64,000 nt of DNA from Paenibacillus sp. PK3_47 (GCF_023520895.1 NZ_CP026029.1:3472001-3536000); one strand, 5' to 3'; shown: positions 27,705 to 37,027, counted from the stretch's first letter. Notes: a model not told the origin generated them from the sequence alone. Numbers and translations: made by a program.

Positions 27705-28700
27705 ATGACAAATAACTTTTGGCGTGATTTGCCGCGCCCGTTTTTTATATTGGCGCCGATGGAAGATGTGACGGATGTTGTGTTCCGCCATGTTGTAAGT
27801 GCAGCGGCCAGACCGGATGTGTTTTTTACGGAGTTTGCGAATACAGAGAGCTATTGCCACCCGGAGGGAAACCATGCGGTGCGCGGGCGTCTGACGTTTA
27901 CAGAGGATGAACAGCCGATGGTAGCGCATATCTGGGGGGACAAGCCGGAATTTTTCCGAGAGATGAGCATCGGGATGGCCAAAGAAGGCTTCAAAGGCAT
28001 CGACATTAACATGGGCTGCCCTGTAGCGAATGTAGCGGAGAACGGGAAGGGAAGCGGCCTGATCTGCCGTCCGGAACTTGCCGCGGAGATCATCCAGGCT
28101 GCCAAAGCCGGCGGACTGCCTGTCAGCGTCAAAACAAGACTTGGCTTCACGGAGGTCGACGAATGGCGCGGCTGGTTAACCCATATTTTGCAGCAGGACA
28201 TTGTGAATCTGTCCATTCATCTGCGCACAAGAGAAGAAATGAGCAAAGTAGCTGCCCACTGGGAACTGATTCCGGAGATCAAAAAGCTGCGTGATGAGAT
28301 AGCACCAAATACACTGCTGACCATTAATGGAGATATTCTGGACCGTCAGGCTGGCCTTAAACTCGCTGAAGAGTATGGTGTGGATGGGATAATGATCGGG
28401 CGCGGGATTTTTCAGAATCCGTTTGCGTTTGAGAAAGAGCCGCAGGAGCACAGCAGCGAAGAGCTGCTGGATCTGCTGCGGCTGCATCTGGATCTTTTTG
28501 ATCAATATTCAGGACTGGAGGCACGTTCGTTCCGGCCTTTGCAGCGGTTCTTCAAAATCTATGTCCGCGGTTTCCGCGGAGCAGGTGAATTAAGAAATAC
28601 CTTAATGAACACCAGGTCCACAAGTGAAGTGCGTGCGCTGCTCGATGAATTTGCAAGCAAGGCGCAGGATGAGGCGGAGGAACGTGAGGATCAATCGTAA
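27705..28700 (+). CDS. tRNA-dihydrouridine synthase family protein
   Basis: About 331-residue FMN-dependent TIM-barrel enzyme that reduces uridine to dihydrouridine in tRNA. FMN-binding [10 protein letters not shown] at the N-terminus, catalytic Cys in [16 protein letters not shown], and the phosphate-binding [12 protein letters not shown] are all present. It is closer to the DusC-like group than to the usual Firmicute DusB and is probably a second paralogue. ATG 27705 (MTNNFW) with GAGG upstream is preferred over 27684. It overlaps the convergent arr gene by 10 bases at their 3' ends. Confidence 0.88.
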   Translation: MTNNFWRDLPRPFFILAPMEDVTDVVFRHVVSAAARPDVFFTEFANTESYCHPEGNHAVRGRLTFTEDEQPMVAHIWGDKPEFFREMSIGMAKEGFKGIDINMGCPVANVAENGKGSGLICRPELAAEIIQAAKAGGLPVSVKTRLGFTEVDEWRGWLTHILQQDIVNLSIHLRTREEMSKVAAHWELIPEIKKLRDEIAPNTLLTINGDILDRQAGLKLAEEYGVDGIMIGRGIFQNPFAFEKEPQEHSSEELLDLLRLHLDLFDQYSGLEARSFRPLQRFFKIYVRGFRGAGELRNTLMNTRSTSEVRALLDEFASKAQDEAEEREDQS

Positions 28701-29110
28701 ATGACGAATTTCCCGTCTTCATGCAGCTTTTGGATGGATTCCACCATATGATGAATTTGGTCGTCGGAGTGTCTTTCCCATAAACCCAATTCGGCTATGA
28801 TTTTGAGTGGTGATTTAGATCTGTAGGAGCGTGTCGGGTTACCGGGGAATCTTTTGTCCGTTACGTTCGGGTCATTTTCAAACTCGCCTAAGGGTTCTAC
28901 CATATAAATTCTTTCTTTGGCATCAGAAGCTGCTAATTCGGCACCCCACTTGGCAGCTTCTAACGTAGCCGTGAAATAGATGTAGTTGGATTTTTTGTTC
29001 TGGTAATTGGATAAGTATTGAGGCTCCAACAAATCTCCAAGCTTCAGCTCGGCCTTCGTACCGTGAAAAAAAGGACCTCTATCCAGCACATCGTTTTGGT
29101 TACTACTCAT
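28691..29110 (-). CDS. arr: NAD(+)-rifampin ADP-ribosyltransferase
   Basis: 139-residue Arr enzyme that inactivates rifamycins by ADP-ribosylating their ansa-chain hydroxyl. Typical landmarks are [17 protein letters not shown] near the N-terminus, [18 protein letters not shown], and the end segment [19 protein letters not shown]. The length matches the family exactly. Arr is widespread in environmental bacilli and gives intrinsic rifampin resistance. The ATG follows GAGGTGGATCCAT. A palindrome overlaps its probable promoter, so it may be inducible. Confidence 0.93.
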   Translation of the reverse strand: MSSNQNDVLDRGPFFHGTKAELKLGDLLEPQYLSNYQNKKSNYIYFTATLEAAKWGAELAASDAKERIYMVEPLGEFENDPNVTDKRFPGNPTRSYRSKSPLKIIAELGLWERHSDDQIHHMVESIQKLHEDGKFVIYD

Positions 29111-29140
29111 ATGGATCCACCTCTTCTTTGCGATTGGTAT

Positions 29141-29155
29141 ACCCTAGTATAGGGT
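29141..29155. promoter_or_regulatory. Perfect palindrome at the arr promoter
   Basis: ACCCTA-GTA-TAGGGT lies 30 bases upstream of arr. On the minus strand it contains a TATACT -10 box, so a bound repressor or MerR-type regulator would control arr transcription. Confidence 0.5.
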
Positions 29156-29177
29156 GCGAACCCGCAAAAATGTAGTC

Positions 29178-29258
29178 TGTAAATTCATTATGAACCGAAG
29201 TATAATTAAAGTAGAGAAGAAGATCGGATGGCGGTGGAGGGTGTCCATCGCTTTTTTT
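29178..29258 (+). promoter_or_regulatory. Promoter followed by an early terminator before the SEC-C gene
   Basis: TGTAAA (29178-29183), a 17-base spacer and TATAAT (29201-29206) form a promoter. Only about 20 bases later the transcript can form a GATGG/CCATC hairpin ending in seven T (to about 29258), 75 bases before the SEC-C gene. It could be an attenuator or a tiny RNA. Confidence 0.4.
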
Positions 29259-29332
29259 GCATTCTGTGTGCTGTCTGCTGCTGAAGATAACGTCTATTTC
29301 AGACTTAGTCTAGATGATTAGGGGAGTGTAAC

Positions 29333-30706
29333 ATGACAGGAAGAAATGACCCTTGTACCTGTGGAAGCGGAAAAAAGTATAAGCAGTGCTGTTTGCGTAA
29401 GCAATCGGAGGATCAGAGTCAACAGGTGAAGGCGCGGCACTTTTTCGACCGGAAACAGAAATTGACTACAGACCTGTATACCTTTATGGCTCAAAAACAA
29501 GGCGGAGAATGGACATTCGACCATCAAAAAATCAAACCCTTCGACTCTTCTTTAGGTTTTTTCAGAGACGGTGCCGGGGACATGCATGTGTATTTCTTTC
29601 GTGTATATGACAACGGGTTGCGCGGAATAGACTGGTTCCTGCAAGAGAGAGGCCAGAGGTACTCCGGAGAAGACCGGGAGATGCTTGAAAGATGGCGGGA
29701 AATGAAGGTGTCCTGCTATCAGCTGGTGGATCAATATGAACAAGGCGGCGTGATTGAAGACATCTGGTCCAAAGAAAGGTATCGTATGCCTTACAGTGAA
29801 ACGATGCCCAAGCTTCCTCCCTGGACGGTATCGGTAGGCATGCTTGAGCCATATTTTGACGATTGGTGTATTCATGGAGTGTTTATGTGGGGCTCTCCAG
29901 ATGTAGCAGCCGAAGTAATGTCCCGGGTAGAGCGTCTGCAGGAAGAACAGGCCCAGGCTTCAGGACAGAAGCTGTCTCCTTCAGACATTCTGGCCCGCAG
30001 CTATCCGGAAATACTTGTATTATGCGACAGAATAAATAAAAGCCCCAAAAATCCGGTTAGTAACCTTGCGGACATGAGAGAGAAAATTTATGTAACACGG
30101 GAGTATACTTGTAAGTCGCCTGAACTGCTCGAAAAAATGCTGCTGGGCTTGGGGAATGAATATATTCTGATGCCGGCGGCCAATCCTGAAGAAGGTACAA
30201 CTGTTATCAACCGGATAAACACGCAGGATGGAATATTGGACAGCCTTCCGGCAGACCGCAGGGAACAGCTTTGCCTGGATGAGATTCATATTTTGGATAG
30301 CTTAGTCAATTTTGAAATCGGTAGACAGAGGGTAACCGTCACGGGCTGGCATAGTGAGGAGCTGGAAGCTGTACTTACGCTGTTGGAATCGGAGTGGTCT
30401 GAAGCTGCCGGTCTGACTCAGGTCCATGAAGAAAGAGAAGCGAGTCATTTTCCCATGGGGATTATGCCTAAAGAATACAACATACTAACGGACAAGAAAC
30501 TCTCCGGTCAAGAGCTCAAAGCTTACGAGAGTCTTCCGGGAATGCTGCAATGGTATCACGATACACGAGAGAAGCATCCCGAAGAGGCTGCCGAAATCTT
30601 TGTGAAGAGAAGAGAATATGAGCAATATCGAATGAATCCGGAGCTATACAAACTAAAGCTCTTGCGTGTAGCACTGGGATTGCTGAAAAGCCCGTTCACC
30701 GGGTAA
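29333..30706 (+). CDS. SEC-C motif-containing protein
   Basis: 457-residue protein. The N-terminus is a canonical SEC-C zinc-binding motif, NDPCTCGSGKKYKQCC (residues 5-20), as at the C-terminus of SecA where it contacts SecB and ribosomes. The remaining 430 residues match no domain I can name; they are mixed helix/strand with many aromatic residues (for example QERGQRYSGEDREMLERW). Likely cytosolic. The ATG follows AGGGGAG. It is followed after 27 bases by an SF0329-like gene, so the two may be co-transcribed. Confidence 0.75.
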   Translation: MTGRNDPCTCGSGKKYKQCCLRKQSEDQSQQVKARHFFDRKQKLTTDLYTFMAQKQGGEWTFDHQKIKPFDSSLGFFRDGAGDMHVYFFRVYDNGLRGIDWFLQERGQRYSGEDREMLERWREMKVSCYQLVDQYEQGGVIEDIWSKERYRMPYSETMPKLPPWTVSVGMLEPYFDDWCIHGVFMWGSPDVAAEVMSRVERLQEEQAQASGQKLSPSDILARSYPEILVLCDRINKSPKNPVSNLADMREKIYVTREYTCKSPELLEKMLLGLGNEYILMPAANPEEGTTVINRINTQDGILDSLPADRREQLCLDEIHILDSLVNFEIGRQRVTVTGWHSEELEAVLTLLESEWSEAAGLTQVHEEREASHFPMGIMPKEYNILTDKKLSGQELKAYESLPGMLQWYHDTREKHPEEAAEIFVKRREYEQYRMNPELYKLKLLRVALGLLKSPFTG

Positions 30707-30733
30707 TCATAAGATTGAGGATCGGGGGATCAC

Positions 30734-31303
30734 ATGTCCTGGAGCAAATTGAAGCAGCAGCTGGAGAGCTTTCTGAGTCCTGCACTACATGGAAGGGTGG
30801 AATACCGCGCACCAGCGTACCGCTATCTGCCTGATAAGTCAGGTACTTGTTATATCTCGGTAGATAAGAAGAACATCCTCAACATGAGCGATAAAAGTAA
30901 CCGTATCCGGTGGTATCAATCCGAGCTGGAGATCAAAAATGACCCGGATATCCAGATTCCGGTCACCCTTGACGACATTGAAGCCGTCCGAAAAGAGTCC
31001 AAGGGGCCAGTCCCGGAAGACCGCCTGATCGTCATGGCCAGAGGCAGAAAAAGTACAGAACATGCCAAAGAGCTAATGTCAGCGCAGGCAGCGCTCGTCA
31101 AATCGAATTTTATGGTAGTGGCTAACAAGTTCCTGACTACTCCTATCGAGGAAAGCCTGGAGAGCAATGATATGGTACTGAATATTCTGGCTCTGGTGGA
31201 CAAAAGAGTGGGAAAGAAGCGGATCTTGAATATGTCCGAGAAGATGAGGCTGAAGCATCCGATTGTGCAGTATTTTTATGAGCTGCGGCGGTGGACGGTG
31301 TGA
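30734..31303 (+). CDS. SF0329-like conserved protein
   Basis: 189-residue cytosolic protein resembling the SF0329 family found across bacilli (opening WSKLKQQLESFLSPALHGRV). Function unknown; basic overall, with the repeated short phrase ILNMS at about residues 43 and 160. The ribosome-binding site GGATCGGGG precedes the ATG. It is the second gene after the SEC-C protein and ends before a strong terminator. Confidence 0.6.
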   Translation: MSWSKLKQQLESFLSPALHGRVEYRAPAYRYLPDKSGTCYISVDKKNILNMSDKSNRIRWYQSELEIKNDPDIQIPVTLDDIEAVRKESKGPVPEDRLIVMARGRKSTEHAKELMSAQAALVKSNFMVVANKFLTTPIEESLESNDMVLNILALVDKRVGKKRILNMSEKMRLKHPIVQYFYELRRWTV

Positions 31304-31334
31304 GGCGTATTCCAATATTGAAAAAAGCTTAATT

Positions 31335-31374
31335 AGCTCCACCGACAGCAGCTGTCGGTGGAGCTTGTTTGTTT
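31335..31374 (+). terminator. Strong intrinsic terminator
   Basis: A 14-bp perfect stem AGCTCCACCGACAG (31335-31348) with its complement (31352-31365) across a three-base loop, followed by TGTTTGTTT. Confidence 0.88.
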
Positions 31375-31494
31375 AAGGCGATTTATTGACACCCATAACT
31401 TCTGGAATTAATTTCAAAATGGCCAATACAATATAGTACCCTGCGGACCGTCTTATGGCGGCACACAGTAAATTATTATAGGAGGTTTTAGCTA

Positions 31495-32517
31495 TTGAAT
31501 AAAACTCTTCCAACCAGAGCCTTATCTCTTTTGGTAGTTGCAGCGGTATTTCTATCCCTTTTCTTCACGGTTTTACCGCGGGCAGACGCGGCCGCCAGAG
31601 GAGCATGGGCTCCCAATACGGCCTATGCATTAAATGATACGGTAACCTATAGTGGAAGCACTTATACCTGTCTTCAGGCGCATACATCCCTAACAGGCTG
31701 GGAGCCATCGAATGTACCTGCTTTATGGAAGAGCGGAACAACAGCCACACCGGTGCCAACACCTCAACCCACAACACCCCCGGCAACAAACGGGGTTACA
31801 TTCTATGCGGATATAGACTATGGCGGAAAGGCTGTCACCCTGGGAACGGGCAACTATGTACTCTCCCAGCTGAATGCTTCCGGAATTCCGAACGACTGGA
31901 TGTCCTCGCTTAAGGTTCCTGGCGGCTGGACGGTTGACGTCTATGAGAATGATAATTTTGGCGGGACCAAGTGGACCTATACGGCAAATTCATCCTGGGT
32001 CGGCGACGGTGTCAATGACAAAATGACTTCGGTTAAAATCTACATTGGTTCGCCGCCTGCTTCTGTAACCAAACCTTCCGAGGTTCCAAGCCAAATATGG
32101 ACCTATGTAATGAACGTGGACAATAAATTCGGTAAAGGCGGGGATTTTGCCTTATTGCTGAGTGCGGTGATCAAGAAGGAAAGCAGCTTTGGAGCAGGTC
32201 TGCCGGGCAGCCCATCCGCCGGTGACGGATTGATGCAGGTAGAGCCTAACACACGTAATGCCTATCTCTCCCAATTCAGCGCCAAATTCGGCCGCACGTA
32301 TAATCACAGCAGTGAACAGGACCAGGTCGCCTTGGGCGGGCTGATTCTGGATGAGAAGATTGCCAGGTTCGGAAACATCTATAACGGATTGCTGCACTAT
32401 AACGGAGGAGACAACTGGTATCCGGGCGCGACAGACTCCTATGGCCGTCCTATTCTGGCAGACCAATATGCCAATGCCGTTTATGCTACCTATAAGGGGT
32501 ATGGGGGGAAGAACTAA
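31495..32517 (+). CDS. Secreted lytic transglycosylase with chitin-binding and crystallin domains
   Basis: 340-residue secreted protein. Signal peptide 1-32 (AVFLSLFFTVLPRADAA). A CBM5/12 carbohydrate-binding module follows (about 33-80, aromatic pattern WAPNTAYALNDTVTY and WEPSN), then a Pro/Thr linker, a beta/gamma-crystallin-like module (about 100-185) and a lytic transglycosylase SLT domain (about 195-335) with catalytic Glu in IKKESSFGA and GLMQVEP. It should cleave peptidoglycan or chitin-like glycans outside the cell. It starts at TTG 31495, 9 bases after a perfect AGGAGG. The crystallin insert is unusual. Confidence 0.88.
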   Translation: MNKTLPTRALSLLVVAAVFLSLFFTVLPRADAAARGAWAPNTAYALNDTVTYSGSTYTCLQAHTSLTGWEPSNVPALWKSGTTATPVPTPQPTTPPATNGVTFYADIDYGGKAVTLGTGNYVLSQLNASGIPNDWMSSLKVPGGWTVDVYENDNFGGTKWTYTANSSWVGDGVNDKMTSVKIYIGSPPASVTKPSEVPSQIWTYVMNVDNKFGKGGDFALLLSAVIKKESSFGAGLPGSPSAGDGLMQVEPNTRNAYLSQFSAKFGRTYNHSSEQDQVALGGLILDEKIARFGNIYNGLLHYNGGDNWYPGATDSYGRPILADQYANAVYATYKGYGGKN

Positions 32518-32587
32518 GCGGAGAATAGAATGAATTTGCCGGCTTATGATATACTTGGGGATGAAATTCAAGCCGATGTCATACTAA

Positions 32588-33565
32588 ATGAAGGTTACGG
32601 TTATGCCCAAAAACGATAATATGCTGGCCATCCTATGGATGCTGAACTCCGGGAGGAAAATAACAGCCAAACAAATATCCGAGAAGCTGGAAATCAATAT
32701 CCGCACGGTATACCGCTATATGGATGCGCTGTGTGCCAGTGGGGTCCCAATCATTTCTGATCCGGGTCATAATGGCGGATACAGCCTGCTGAGCCAGTTC
32801 ATCAGAGCCCCTCTGCTGTTTGATATGGACGAGAAGAAGGCACTCCTGCACGCAGCCACCTTTGCCAAAGAAGCCGGGTCCCCGATGAGTGAGGCGCTGG
32901 ACAATGTTGCAGCAAAGCTGAGAATGTATTCCAATCAGGAGCAGGAACATACACTCAGCCGCCATCTAGCAGGCTTTGAAGTGATTAACCGTGTGGGCCC
33001 TGCTTCGGTTCAACCGGTGCTCGCGGAATTGGAGCAGGCAGTAGCGGGAGAATTCGCTGTAGAAATAGACTACCGCACAGGACGGGAAGAACAGCCCAAG
33101 ACCAGGGTGATTGACCCGTATGGCATGGTCTACTGGAACAACAAATGGTATACGGTCGGCTTTTGCCATCTGAAGAAGGAGATCCGCTGCTTCCGGGCAG
33201 ACCGGATTCTGGCGATCAGGCGGACGCAAATGGGATTTAAGCGTGCTGAAGCTTTCTCGGCCCGGGAATTCTTCATGCAGAATCTGCTGCCCGATCCGGC
33301 AGGCACAGAAAAGTTGATCTCTGTCATGATCACAGGCCGGGCCGAGGCGCTGGATGACCTCTGTCTGAATTGGTATTTGGGGCATTATCTGAAGGAGCGG
33401 ACATCCGGCCAAGCCGTCTTCGTCCTTGAGGAGCAAGCCATGCTGAGCTATGTCCCCGGCGTCCTCCTATCCTACGGCAAATCGGTTCAAGTCCTTGGAC
33501 CGCAGAGCCTAAAAGATAAGCTGACTGCTATCGCATCAGACTTACTGGAATATTATCAGCTTTAA
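32588..33565 (+). CDS. YafY/WYL-domain HTH transcriptional regulator
   Basis: About 325-residue regulator. N-terminal HTH_11 winged helix (ISEKLEINIRTVYRYMDALCASGV), a middle helical linker and a WYL ligand-binding domain (DPYGMVYWNNKWYTVGFC, CFRADRI), then the WCX C-terminal extension. WYL regulators bind nucleotides or nucleic acid ligands. Start uncertain between ATG 32588 and ATG 32603. It ends in a terminator whose stem begins in the stop codon. The adjacent glutamine-amidotransferase-like gene is a frequent partner of such regulators. Confidence 0.88.
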   Translation: MKVTVMPKNDNMLAILWMLNSGRKITAKQISEKLEINIRTVYRYMDALCASGVPIISDPGHNGGYSLLSQFIRAPLLFDMDEKKALLHAATFAKEAGSPMSEALDNVAAKLRMYSNQEQEHTLSRHLAGFEVINRVGPASVQPVLAELEQAVAGEFAVEIDYRTGREEQPKTRVIDPYGMVYWNNKWYTVGFCHLKKEIRCFRADRILAIRRTQMGFKRAEAFSAREFFMQNLLPDPAGTEKLISVMITGRAEALDDLCLNWYLGHYLKERTSGQAVFVLEEQAMLSYVPGVLLSYGKSVQVLGPQSLKDKLTAIASDLLEYYQL

Positions 33566-33604
33566 TAGCTTCACTGACAGCGGATGTCAGTGGAGCTATT
33601 TTAT
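33564..33604 (+). terminator. Intrinsic terminator of the WYL gene
   Basis: AATAGCTTCACTGACA (33564-33579) pairs with 33585-33600 with a single G-U, followed by TTTTATT. The sequence resembles the 31335 terminator. Confidence 0.88.
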
Positions 33605-33646
33605 TATGGGGATAGAGCTGATCACAGAGGGAGAGAGGAATTACTA

Positions 33647-34264
33647 ATGGACAATACAGTATATTTATATGTGTTCGATACGATGGCCGACTGGGAGATC
33701 GGCTACTTAACGGCTGAACTGAACTCGGGAAGATATTACAAGCAGGGGCAGCCCGCTTCAAAGATCATTACTGTAGGCATAGACAAGACTCCTGTCACCA
33801 CCATGGGGGGACTTTCAATATTGCCGGATATCACACTGGATGAATGCAGCATTACAAGCACAGATGCATTAATTCTACCCGGCGGGAATACCTGGACAGA
33901 AGCCATTCACGAGCCCATCCTTGAGCTCGCCCGGAGATGTATGCAGGAAGATATCTTAGTTGCCGCCATTTGCGGCGCTACCATGGGGCTTGCCCAGGCA
34001 GGTCTGCTGAATTCACGCCCCCATACAAGCAATGATCTGGAGTACCTCAAAATGATCTGTCATCCCTACACAGGTGAAGAGTTCTACATGAAGCAGTCGG
34101 CTGTAACGGATGGCAAACTAATCACAGCCTCTGGGATAGCGCCGCTGGAGTTCACCGTACATGTCCTGAAAGCGCTGGATGTAGTGGATTCCGACCGATT
34201 GAAGGCCTGGTATAGCCTGTACAAGACCCAGGACGCTAAGTATTTTTATGAGCTGATGGGCTAA
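33647..34264 (+). CDS. DJ-1/PfpI family protein (type 1 glutamine amidotransferase-like)
   Basis: About 205-residue DJ-1/PfpI fold protein. The nucleophile elbow AAICGATMGLAQAGLL contains the conserved Cys, and ALILPGGNTW provides the glycine-rich loop. The family includes deglycases, proteases and stress proteins; the exact activity is unknown. ATG 33647 follows AGAGAGGAATTACTA; upstream in-frame codons overlap the preceding terminator and are not used. It ends in a terminator. Confidence 0.88.
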   Translation: MDNTVYLYVFDTMADWEIGYLTAELNSGRYYKQGQPASKIITVGIDKTPVTTMGGLSILPDITLDECSITSTDALILPGGNTWTEAIHEPILELARRCMQEDILVAAICGATMGLAQAGLLNSRPHTSNDLEYLKMICHPYTGEEFYMKQSAVTDGKLITASGIAPLEFTVHVLKALDVVDSDRLKAWYSLYKTQDAKYFYELMG

Positions 34265-34281
34265 AAAATATCTAGAAAAGA

Positions 34282-34310
34282 CTCAAGCAAAATAATGCTT
34301 GAGCTTTTTT
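34282..34310 (+). terminator. Intrinsic terminator of the DJ-1 family gene
   Basis: CTCAAGCA (34282-34289) pairs with TGCTTGAG (34296-34303), followed by CTTTTTT. Confidence 0.9.
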
Positions 34311-34402
34311 ATTTTCTCCAAATGGATTGTAATCCTTAGTGTGATGCTTTAATATGCTAATTAAATATATCTTAAAGATACATTAAACATGAGGAGGATC
34401 CT

Positions 34403-34960
34403 GTGAAAAGAATCAATACCACCCATTTTGCCATTCTCGGCTTGCTGCGGATTAAGCCCATGAGTGCCTATGAGCTTGTTAAGTTCTCGAAGGAAAGCAT
34501 CGGCTTGTTCTGGAACGAATCTTATGGACACATACATAAAAGCATCAAACAGCTGGAGGCAGAGGGTTCAGTGTCGGTTGTGGAAGAAGCAGAGACGGGA
34601 AGACGTAAAATCGTCTACGGCATCACCGGGCAGGGCTGTGACCAGCTGGATGCTTGGTTAGCCCAGAAGCCGGAGGAATCGGTGATGCGAAACGAGCTGC
34701 TGATGAAAATCTTTGTCTCCGAGGAACGTCATATCCCGCAGCTGGTTGCTTTTCTCGAGGAAGAATTAGAAGCAAGTAGGCAATATGCTGCGATACTTGC
34801 AGGAATTAAAGGTAGCGTTCCCGGCGGAGAAAGCAAGCAAGCCCAGCTCTGGTTGTTGACGCTCGACTACGGTGAAAGATATCTGCGGATGACCATTGAA
34901 TGGTGTCAACATGCACTGGAGACGTTAAACCAACCACACAGGGGGCGTACAAATGACTAA
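34403..34960 (+). CDS. PadR-family transcriptional regulator
   Basis: 185-residue PadR-type regulator. The N-terminal winged helix has the usual ILGLLRIKPMSAYELVKF start and the GHIHKSIKQLEAEGSV recognition part, followed by a long C-terminal helical dimerisation domain (VirR-like). GGAGGATCC precedes the ATG. Its 3' end overlaps the CPBP protease gene by 8 bases, so it probably controls and is co-transcribed with it. Confidence 0.9.
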   Translation: MKRINTTHFAILGLLRIKPMSAYELVKFSKESIGLFWNESYGHIHKSIKQLEAEGSVSVVEEAETGRRKIVYGITGQGCDQLDAWLAQKPEESVMRNELLMKIFVSEERHIPQLVAFLEEELEASRQYAAILAGIKGSVPGGESKQAQLWLLTLDYGERYLRMTIEWCQHALETLNQPHRGRTND

Positions 34961-35672
34961 ACAACGGCTTAACCTGTTTTCCATCCTTCTGATCACGATC
35001 GTGGTGATTGCTTGTGCCCCTCTTCTGCTCTGGTTCAGAAGCAGTCCGCCCCTCGCATTACAGGTATTCGACAACGCTGTGTACAATCTGGAGATTAGTT
35101 ATCAAATTACGGCATTGGCATTGGCTGTACTCGTGATTGGCATTGTATATGGGATGACAGGTAGAAGGGGACTTGCATATTTAAACCTCAAAAGACTGGA
35201 TGGTACCATCCGGCCTGAACCGTGGATCGGCATCAAGCCTAAAGTAACAGAGACGTGGAAGAACTTAGGCCTAAACTTTGCGGTCGTAATTACGCTGGTA
35301 ACGGCGGTCGTCATCTACTTCCAGGTTGTGCATGGCGGAAGCGTGAGCCTGGAGCTATATCCCGGGGTTATACTGATCCTTGTTTTTGCGCTTATGAATG
35401 CTTTTACAGAAGAAATCATCTTCCGGTTCTCGTTTGTTGCTGTTGTCAGCAAATATGGATTCTCCCCGTACGTAGCGCAAGGATTGGCAGCTGCGACCTT
35501 TGGCACCGTTCATTATTTTGGGAATCCAGGCGGGATCCCGGGGGTATTGATGGCTGCGTTTATCGGATGGTTCCTGGCCAAATCAATGTTAGAAACCAAA
35601 GGATTCTTCTGGGCACTGGCGATTCATTTCTTGCAGGATGTTATTATTTTTAGTGCGTTGTTTATGAAATAG
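34953..35672 (+). CDS. CPBP-family intramembrane metalloprotease
   Basis: 239-residue polytopic membrane protein with about seven helices. The CPBP/Abi motifs are intact: EEIIFR (EExxxR), FGTVHYF (FxxxH) and HFLQD (HxxxD), which form the zinc-type active site of Rce1-like intramembrane proteases. Such proteins are linked to bacteriocin maturation and immunity. It is translationally coupled to the PadR regulator. No bacteriocin precursor is seen beside it. Confidence 0.9.
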   Translation: MTKQRLNLFSILLITIVVIACAPLLLWFRSSPPLALQVFDNAVYNLEISYQITALALAVLVIGIVYGMTGRRGLAYLNLKRLDGTIRPEPWIGIKPKVTETWKNLGLNFAVVITLVTAVVIYFQVVHGGSVSLELYPGVILILVFALMNAFTEEIIFRFSFVAVVSKYGFSPYVAQGLAAATFGTVHYFGNPGGIPGVLMAAFIGWFLAKSMLETKGFFWALAIHFLQDVIIFSALFMK

Positions 35673-35738
35673 GTGTTCGGAGCACGGTGGTGTGGATGGC
35701 TGGGAGTGAGCTTATATAGGGAAGGGGAGAGTCGGTAA

Positions 35739-36047
35739 ATGAGTAGAATAGACGTACATAATTGTAATCTGAATATATGGCCTGATCTGCCTGAGGAGGT
35801 ATGGGATAAAGTTGCTGATATCTACAAGCGTATGCCTGGCTGGATAGGGTATACAGATGGGATTCCATATTGGTATGGACAGGAGGATAATGATGTCTTT
35901 ATTGAGGCATCTGTTGAGCCGAGCGGTTTAGCCTTTTATGCGCAGATGGATAAGAGCGAGTGGGATTTCTGGATTGGGAGGTTTAAAGCGGAAGCGACGA
36001 AGGTGTTGGGGTTTGAGGTGGGGGAGCCTGAGGATGGGTTTGTGTGA
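35739..36047 (+). CDS. Small acidic hypothetical protein
   Basis: 102-residue acidic cytosolic protein rich in Trp and Asp (for example GWIGYTDGIPYWYGQEDND and SEWDFWIGRF). No family recognised; the size and composition are like immunity proteins of contact-dependent toxin systems, which is only a guess. GGGGAGAGTCGGTAA precedes the ATG. Its 3' part is unusually G-rich. Confidence 0.6.
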   Translation: MSRIDVHNCNLNIWPDLPEEVWDKVADIYKRMPGWIGYTDGIPYWYGQEDNDVFIEASVEPSGLAFYAQMDKSEWDFWIGRFKAEATKVLGFEVGEPEDGFV

Positions 36048-36565
36048 TAGAGCGTTGTAGTCGCATAAGGAGAATAAAGAGTATTCTTATAATACGAGGA
36101 GGGCTTAGAGGATGTATTAGACAAAGCTATTGAAGCAAACTGGCCTTTTCGTGCCTCTGTACGTCAGCAACATTGGACCTTAAATTAGGAAAAACATACT
36201 TTTGTACGATATATTGATAACAAGTTGTATGGAAATGGATTGTACCTTTTGCCGGATTTGTTCTATCTGGTAACTGACCGGTGGAATGCCATGCTACTGA
36301 GTACGAGTTCAGGGTTTTTCGGCTTCGAAAGATACCATCATCATGCGGCCATTCTACATTGTTCACAAAAAAAGAGAGAATACTAGGTTCTCTCTCACAC
36401 GATATTTATTTAATCCATTCCTAGCCCTGAAACCTGTGTTGATTAGCGATATGAGAACTTATGCTATTGAATGCTGTCTAGAAGGTGACGGCATCATTGG
36501 TATAGCCAAGTCCTTTTATTTTCCATTTACTCCCAGGGGAGTTGTCCAAAAAAATCCTCTGAGCT
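36048..36565. other. Degenerate region without an intact gene
   Basis: On the plus strand an open frame with one internal TAG (about 36099-36389) reads through phrases such as DKAIEANWPFRASV and LYLLPDLFYLVTDR, suggesting a decayed gene, but no family is recognised. A 76-codon plus-strand frame (36343-36573) and a 79-codon minus-strand frame (36127-36366) overlap it and are likely chance. Confidence 0.35.
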
Positions 36566-36769
36566 TTATTTAGGGTGATCATGTCCTCGATCGTTTTCAA
36601 TGATCATTTTTAAGTTGTCCAGGTGTTCTTTGATCTTATGAAGGATTTCTTCGACCACTTCGTTCAATCCGATCTTGCTATCCCCCAAAAATTTGGAGAT
36701 TGCATCGGTGTAGGAATTGATCACCTTTTTCTTTTTCAGAGAATAAAAATGTCCGGTCGTTCGTAATTT
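36566..36769 (-). pseudogene. Gene fragment (C-terminal remnant)
   Basis: A minus-strand open frame of about 67 codons has the look of a real protein end (VINSYTDAISKFLGDSKIGL, then EEILHKIKEHLDNLKMIIEN) but lacks an ATG; only a GTG with no good ribosome-binding site is available. It is highly helical. Most likely it is the remnant of a longer gene cut at its 5' side. Family unknown. Confidence 0.45.
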
Positions 36770-36805
36770 TTATAGGGTGAGATTATAGCTTGAATTTGAG
36801 AAACA

Positions 36806-37027
36806 TTACCCATTTTCCTGAGCTTGTATGAGTTCTAAAAATTCTAAAACTATCGTAGATACTGCGTCTTCTAAAGGCAATCGTATATATTTACTTACTC
36901 TAAGAATGTCTTCTTTGTATAATTCAATCAGTTTTAACATTGCTTCGGGGTCTTTGTGTTTAGCACCTTCTAACAATTCTATAAATTCATCATCTGAGAT
37001 AATTGGTTGATCATCTTTCTTTTCCAT
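36806..37027 (-). CDS. Region-2-like half of a split sigma factor
   Basis: 73-residue acidic helical protein resembling RsoA (YvrHa) and the small HTH-type proteins that carry sigma region 2: EFIELLEGAKHKDPEAMLKLIELYKEDILR, shown here as helices around residues 12-45. It overlaps the region-4-like gene by 49 bases, the arrangement of the sigO-rsoA co-sigma pair of B. subtilis, where both proteins are needed to form an active sigma. The target promoters are unknown; transcription starts from the LexA-controlled promoter at 37.4 kb. Confidence 0.6.
   Translation of the reverse strand: MEKKDDQPIISDDEFIELLEGAKHKDPEAMLKLIELYKEDILRVSKYIRLPLEDAVSTIVLEFLELIQAQENG

Noticed and set aside
36127..36366. 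79-codon minus-strand open frame
   Set aside because: No ribosome-binding site and no protein-like pattern; overlaps a more protein-like but broken plus-strand frame.
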